A DNA stretch of 7,255 nt from an uncultured Collinsella sp. (GTDB lineage Bacteria; Actinomycetota; Coriobacteriia; Coriobacteriales; Coriobacteriaceae): assembly GCA_902489955.1 (NCBI GenBank), contig CABUBY010000088.1, positions 1 to 7,255 on the forward strand, given 5' to 3'. A program made the translations under genes and the position numbers. The notes under the pieces are model-generated. The model was not told the DNA's origin and did no database searches. It was given only the letters and a program-made list of their open reading frames with translations. How positions within the stretch are numbered: position 1 is the first letter of the stretch; the number at the start of each line of letters is the position of its first letter. Below are positions 5,084 to 7,255 of the stretch, one piece after another.

Positions 5084-6196
5084 CTAGTCGCGGTAGCGGT
5101 AGTACGCCGCGCAGCTGCCCTCGGAGCTCACCATGCACGGGCCGACGGGGTGCTCGGGCGTGCAGGTGCGGCCAAAGAGCGGGCAGCTGCTCGGCGCAAT
5201 GGCCCCGCGCAGCACGTCGCCGCAGCGGCACCCGCGCGGCTCGACCGTCGCCTCAACGGGCACGTCAAAGCGAGCGCGGGCATCAAAGCGCGAGAACTCG
5301 GGGCGGATGGAAAGGCCCGAGTTGGCAATCAGCCCCAGCCCGCGCCATGTGGTATCGCACGGCTCAAACACCTGCTCGACCAGCTGGCGCGCCACGGGAT
5401 TGCCGTCTGCGTTGACGCCACGGCGGTAGGCGTTGTCAATCACCGGCCTGTCCTCGACAACCATCTGGACCAGCATGCAGATGCCCTGCAGGATATCGAC
5501 CGGTTCAAATCCCGTGACCACGCCCGGGGTATTGAATTCGTCGACCAAAAAGCTAAAGGGCGCCAAGCCCGTGATGGTGGCGACGTGGCCCGGCAGGATA
5601 AAGCCGTCGATGGTGGTCTCGGGGTCGTTGGCGATGGCGCGCAACGCCGGCGGCGTGGCCTTGTGGGCGCAATAGACCGAGAAGTTCAAAAGCCCGCGCG
5701 TCTCGGCCTCCAAGATGGCGGCGGCGATGGTGGGCGTCGTAGTCTCAAAGCCCACGCCCATAAAAATGACCGGGCGATCAGGGTTTTGCTCGGCAATGTC
5801 GAGCGCGTCGAGCGGGGAATAGACGATACGGATATCGCGCCCCGCCGCCTTTTGCGCAGCGAGCGAGGTGGATGATCCGGGCACGCGCATCATGTCGCCA
5901 AAGGTGGTGATGATGGCGCCGTCTATGTTGGCGAGCGCGATTGCGTGGTCGATGTCGCGGTTGGCGGTGACGCAGACGGGGCAGCCCGGGCCGCTCAGCA
6001 GCTTGAGCCCGGCCGGCATAATGGAGCGAAAGCCATAGCGCCCGATGCTCACGGTATGCGTGCCGCAGACTTCCATAAGGTTGATGGTGCGGTCGCCGAC
6101 AAGCTCATGAATGCGCTCGATGAGCTCGCGAGCCAGCTTGGGATCGCGGAATGCCGAGAAATCGATACCGGAGCGCGCCGGCTGCTCGGGCGCCAC
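5084..6196 (-). CDS. hypD: [NiFe]-hydrogenase maturation protein HypD
   Basis: HypD is the [4Fe-4S] scaffold that, together with HypC, holds the iron while CN and CO are attached. The 370-aa product shows the family signatures: MEVCGTHTVSIGRYG (C44, H47), GPGCPVCVT (C72, C75), GVGFETTTPTIA and PGHVATITG. The C-terminal cysteine cluster (C323, C325, C338, C345, C354, C362) supplies the Fe-S ligands, in the segments GCRCGDVLRG, SSCPLFGRTC and GPCMVSSEGSC. The start is GTG at 6196-6194, which shares its first base with the TAG stop of hypC. GGAGG about eight bases upstream, inside the end of hypC, serves as ribosome binding site. The one-base overlap points to translational coupling, which fits the HypC-HypD complex. 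Nothing in the sequence looks degraded. Confidence 0.97.
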   Translation of the reverse strand: MAPEQPARSGIDFSAFRDPKLARELIERIHELVGDRTINLMEVCGTHTVSIGRYGFRSIMPAGLKLLSGPGCPVCVTANRDIDHAIALANIDGAIITTFGDMMRVPGSSTSLAAQKAAGRDIRIVYSPLDALDIAEQNPDRPVIFMGVGFETTTPTIAAAILEAETRGLLNFSVYCAHKATPPALRAIANDPETTIDGFILPGHVATITGLAPFSFLVDEFNTPGVVTGFEPVDILQGICMLVQMVVEDRPVIDNAYRRGVNADGNPVARQLVEQVFEPCDTTWRGLGLIANSGLSIRPEFSRFDARARFDVPVEATVEPRGCRCGDVLRGAIAPSSCPLFGRTCTPEHPVGPCMVSSEGSCAAYYRYRD

Positions 6197-6456
6197 TAGT
6201 AAGCCTCCGCCGGGTTGGTGGTCAGCTGGTCTTCTTCGACCAGCTCGGACATGGCATTAACAAGCTCGAGCGTTTCCTGTGCTTCCTGCTCGTCGACAAT
6301 CTGGATGCCAAAGCCGGCGTGTACGAGAATATAGTCGCCAACCTGCGCCGTCGGCACGAGTCGCAGCGACACGGGGCGCTCGATGCCCATCATGTCGACG
6401 GTGGCCTTGAGGTCGTCGTCGCGTTTGACTACTTTACCGGGAACGGCAAGGCACAT
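6196..6456 (-). CDS. hypC: [NiFe]-hydrogenase maturation chaperone HypC
   Basis: HypC is a small OB-fold chaperone that shuttles the Fe(CN)2CO unit between HypD and the hydrogenase large-subunit precursor. The 86-aa protein begins MCLAVPGKVV. C2, exposed after removal of Met1, is the residue that contacts iron and the large subunit. H46 in YILVHAGFGIQIVDE is the second conserved ligand. The length is normal for HypC/HupF. The acidic tail after residue 60 (ETLELVNAMSELVEEDQ) is typically variable. An AGGGGA ribosome binding site lies five bases before the ATG. It is separated from hypF by 131 bp, and no terminator is visible between them, so cotranscription is likely. Confidence 0.97.
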   Translation of the reverse strand: MCLAVPGKVVKRDDDLKATVDMMGIERPVSLRLVPTAQVGDYILVHAGFGIQIVDEQEAQETLELVNAMSELVEEDQLTTNPAEAY

Positions 6457-6587
6457 ATTGTTCCCCTTTTATACGCTTTGCGCTGGACGGGCGCTCAATA
6501 ATCCATCAGTTGATGGTAGCGCTCGCGGGCGCTGCGGGCAAACGCGCTACACCTGTGAGACGGCGGCTTGCGGGCTGGCCGAACAGC

Positions 6588-7255
6588 CTATTGTGGCGCG
6601 ACCTGTGCGAGGCGAGTGCGTGCGACTGCTGCCTGACCGTAGGCGATGCAGCCGTCGTTAACGGGCACGGTTTGGGGAATCAAGACCGTAAGGCCTGCGT
6701 CTTTAAGCTTGCGGGTGAGGAGCTGAAGCAAAAGTCGGTTCATGAACACGCCGCCCGAGAGTGCGACGGTATCGATGCCTTCGCGCGCGCAGATTTCGCG
6801 TGCGATTCGTGCCGAAGAGCGCGCGACGGCGACATGGAAGTCGAGTGCGAGCCTGTCGGCGGGCGCTCCGGCTTCAATTCCTCCCAAAAGTGCCTCAAAG
6901 AGTGCTTTCTGGTCCAGAACATAGGGGCCGTCCAGCCACGATGGGCCAGATGCGAAATAGCCGGCGTTGTCGTCGGGAAAATGGGCGATTTCGTTGTCGA
7001 GCGCGCGCCAGGCGGCAGCCTCAAGCTCGATGGCGGGTTCGCCCTCGTAGGTCGCCTTGTCGCAGATGCCTAGAATTGCTGCCGCGGCATCAAAGAGACG
7101 CCCCATGCTGCTGGTACGCGGGCTGTTGATGCCGCGCTCGATCATGGTGGCTGTCACGCTGCGCGTTTGCTCGTCGAGGCTGTCCAAAAGCCGAGCGGCG
7201 CCTGGGTGCTCGAGCAGGCCGAGCTCACTGAGCAGGGCAAAGGCGTTGCGGCGGG
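6588..7255 (-). CDS. hypF: [NiFe]-hydrogenase maturation carbamoyltransferase HypF, C-terminal part
   Basis: HypF uses carbamoyl phosphate and ATP to make carbamoyl-adenylate and transfers the carbamoyl group to the terminal cysteine of HypE. Only the last 221 residues are in the window; the 5' part (acylphosphatase, zinc-finger and YrdC-like domains) lies beyond position 7255. The visible part belongs to the Kae1-like carbamoyltransferase domain. It shows NSPRTSSMGRLFDAAAAILG, then DTVALSGGVFMNRLLLQLL, and near the end VPVNDGCIAYGQAAVA, all characteristic of HypF C-termini. The frame is uninterrupted to the window edge, so no start can be given; any start inside the window would be an artefact. 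The TAG stop is at 6590-6588. It heads the visible hypF-hypC-hypD-hypE series. Confidence 0.95.
   Translation of the reverse strand, partial: RRNAFALLSELGLLEHPGAARLLDSLDEQTRSVTATMIERGINSPRTSSMGRLFDAAAAILGICDKATYEGEPAIELEAAAWRALDNEIAHFPDDNAGYFASGPSWLDGPYVLDQKALFEALLGGIEAGAPADRLALDFHVAVARSSARIAREICAREGIDTVALSGGVFMNRLLLQLLTRKLKDAGLTVLIPQTVPVNDGCIAYGQAAVARTRLAQVAPQ

Noticed and set aside
4994..5875. 293-codon open frame on the plus strand opposite hypD
   Set aside because: HypD on the other strand has all its signature motifs; the antisense frame is low-complexity Ala/Arg/Gly and lacks a credible ribosome binding site.
6468..6498. TATAAA with TTGAGC upstream as a hypC promoter on the minus strand
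   Set aside because: The spacing is 19 bp and the start would leave only a few bases before the ATG, inside the ribosome binding site.

Overview
The window is G+C-rich (clearly above 50% by eye), with Ala/Val/Asp-rich proteins and frequent GAG/GTC/GCC codons. The gene content is a glucose-type PTS IIA protein with an Ala-rich linker, a small lipoprotein and a [NiFe]-hydrogenase maturation cluster. Together with the style of the intergenic repeats, this suggests a Coriobacteriia gut actinobacterium such as Collinsella. That assignment is inference; there is no rRNA or other marker gene here.

Layout. Positions 1-408 hold no gene that I can support. They are a mosaic of palindromic elements: a two-unit repeat array (41-129), an 18-bp perfect inverted repeat (136-199), two hairpins sharing a GTTATTAG arm (299-380) and a single repeat unit (381-414). 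The single unit runs into the 3' end of the next gene. On the minus strand at 409-1261 lies an RpiR-family (HTH plus SIS) regulator whose reading frame is broken inside the helix-turn-helix at a GC dinucleotide run. After a 326-bp upstream region, the plus strand carries a stand-alone PTS EIIA-Glc protein (1588-2124) with its own promoter and terminator. Next comes a small plus-strand lipoprotein (2361-2918), followed by an unusual nested hairpin/terminator region (2922-3062) and a three-unit copy of the repeat array (3066-3183).

The rest of the window is on the minus strand. In transcription order it holds the 3' end of hypF, then hypC, hypD, hypE and a HAD-family phosphatase. HypF and HypE make the thiocyanate that donates cyanide. 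HypC and HypD carry the iron on which the Fe(CN)2CO group of [NiFe]-hydrogenase is assembled. hypC and hypD overlap by one base, so they are probably translationally coupled. hypA, hypB and the hydrogenase structural genes are not in the window.

The most unusual signal is a dispersed modular repeat. It consists of 19-bp cores (consensus RTTGGGGACGTTCTTAAAY) separated by the 8-bp palindrome GACTAGTC at an exact 27-bp period. There are six cores at three loci in mixed orientation, and two of the loci are preceded by the same 28-bp direct repeat. I do not recognise a described system behind it. A REP/MITE-like element mobilised in trans, or an array of protein-binding sites, are the two readings I consider most likely.
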